Shown piece by piece: positions 63,797 through 64,000 of a stretch of 64,000 bases of DNA. Each line of letters starts with the position of its first letter. Within the stretch, counting starts at the first letter, position 1. The notes beneath the pieces are model-generated. The model did not search any database. It was given only the letters and a program-made list of their open reading frames with translations, and was not told where the DNA came from. The position numbers were made by a program, and so were the translations under genes. Source of the DNA: Sedimenticola thiotaurini (GTDB taxonomy: Bacteria > Pseudomonadota > Gammaproteobacteria > Chromatiales > Chromatiaceae); the NCBI RefSeq assembly GCF_001007875.1, contig NZ_CP011412.1, positions 1,674,001-1,738,000 of the forward strand, written 5' to 3'.

Positions 63797-64000
63797 ATGC
63801 TAAAAAAAATACTGCTCCCCACGATATGTCTCATCCTCGCCTACGGTTTCTGGCTGAGTGAAGATTTCAAGGAGATATCCGCCGGCGTAGCAATCTTCAT
63901 GTTTGGCATGCTGTCACTGGAGCAGGGCTTCAGAACCTTTACCGGCGGTGTACTCGAGCGACTGATCAATCGCAGCACATCCAGCCCCTGGAAAAGTCTG
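63797..64000 (+). CDS. Na/Pi cotransporter family protein, N-terminal part
   Basis: The first 68 residues of a gene cut by the window end. A hydrophobic segment (ILLPTICLILAYGFWLS) is followed by FKEISAGVAIFMFGMLSLEQ and GFRTFTGGVLERLINR, the typical start of NptA/YjbB-type Na+/phosphate cotransporters. It is unrelated in sequence to the Pit transporter at 26.6 kb. The usual C-terminal PhoU-like domain would be outside the window. AGGT lies before the ATG. Confidence 0.8.
   Translation, partial: MLKKILLPTICLILAYGFWLSEDFKEISAGVAIFMFGMLSLEQGFRTFTGGVLERLINRSTSSPWKSL

Overview
This 64 kb window is a contiguous stretch of chromosome from a motile gammaproteobacterium. The evidence is the gene set and its order: rpsP-rimM-trmD-rplS with ffh and a divergent ypjD-type gene, flgA/flgMN/cheV/cheR beside flgB-L, fimV, ettA, lpxH, htpG, sucA-sucB, and FliA-type and sigma-54-type promoter elements on the flagellar genes. 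Base composition is moderately GC rich and looks even. I saw no transposase, integrase, phage gene or CRISPR array. The exact genus cannot be read from the sequence; a Chromatiales-like free-living or symbiotic lineage is only a guess.

Layout. 1-13 kb holds a partial prmB, an orphan membrane sensor kinase, a stand-alone iscR with a candidate IscR operator, a DUF1249 gene, a thioredoxin, adk, htpG, ppsA and a dihydrolipoyl-dehydrogenase-like gene. 13-20 kb holds ettA, a DUF815 ATPase, cysS, tandem cyclophilins (periplasmic ppiA, cytosolic ppiB), lpxH, and a fliW-like gene downstream of fimV. 22-30 kb is the least characterised part: small membrane and secreted proteins, a periplasmic thioredoxin-fold protein, a Tll0287-like c-type heme protein, a Pit phosphate transporter, an ankyrin lipoprotein and several conserved unknowns. 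30-37 kb holds sbcB, the rpsP-rimM-trmD-rplS operon, ffh and the ypjD homologue.

37-56 kb is one large flagellar block. On the minus strand lie cheV-cheR, then flgBCDEFGHIJKL, fliC, flaG, fliD, fliS and fliT; flgA and flgM-flgN run on the plus strand. Its promoters suggest a staged programme. Sigma-54-type elements precede flgA and flgB (rod, hook and rings). FliA (sigma-28) elements precede flgM, cheV-cheR and fliC (anti-sigma factor, chemotaxis, filament). A pair of direct repeats upstream of flgB may bind the sigma-54 activator.

56-64 kb holds a translationally coupled three-gene unit (an ArsS-like radical SAM protein and two rSAM/selenodomain-associated transferases), a tRNA-Arg(CCT), the sucA-sucB operon, and the start of a Na/Pi cotransporter gene cut by the window end.

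No clearly new multi-gene system is proven here. The best candidates for follow-up are the radical SAM/transferase unit, the fimV-fliW pair in a gammaproteobacterium, the uncharacterised redox/heme neighbourhood at 23.7-25.8 kb, and the regulatory architecture of the flagellar promoters.
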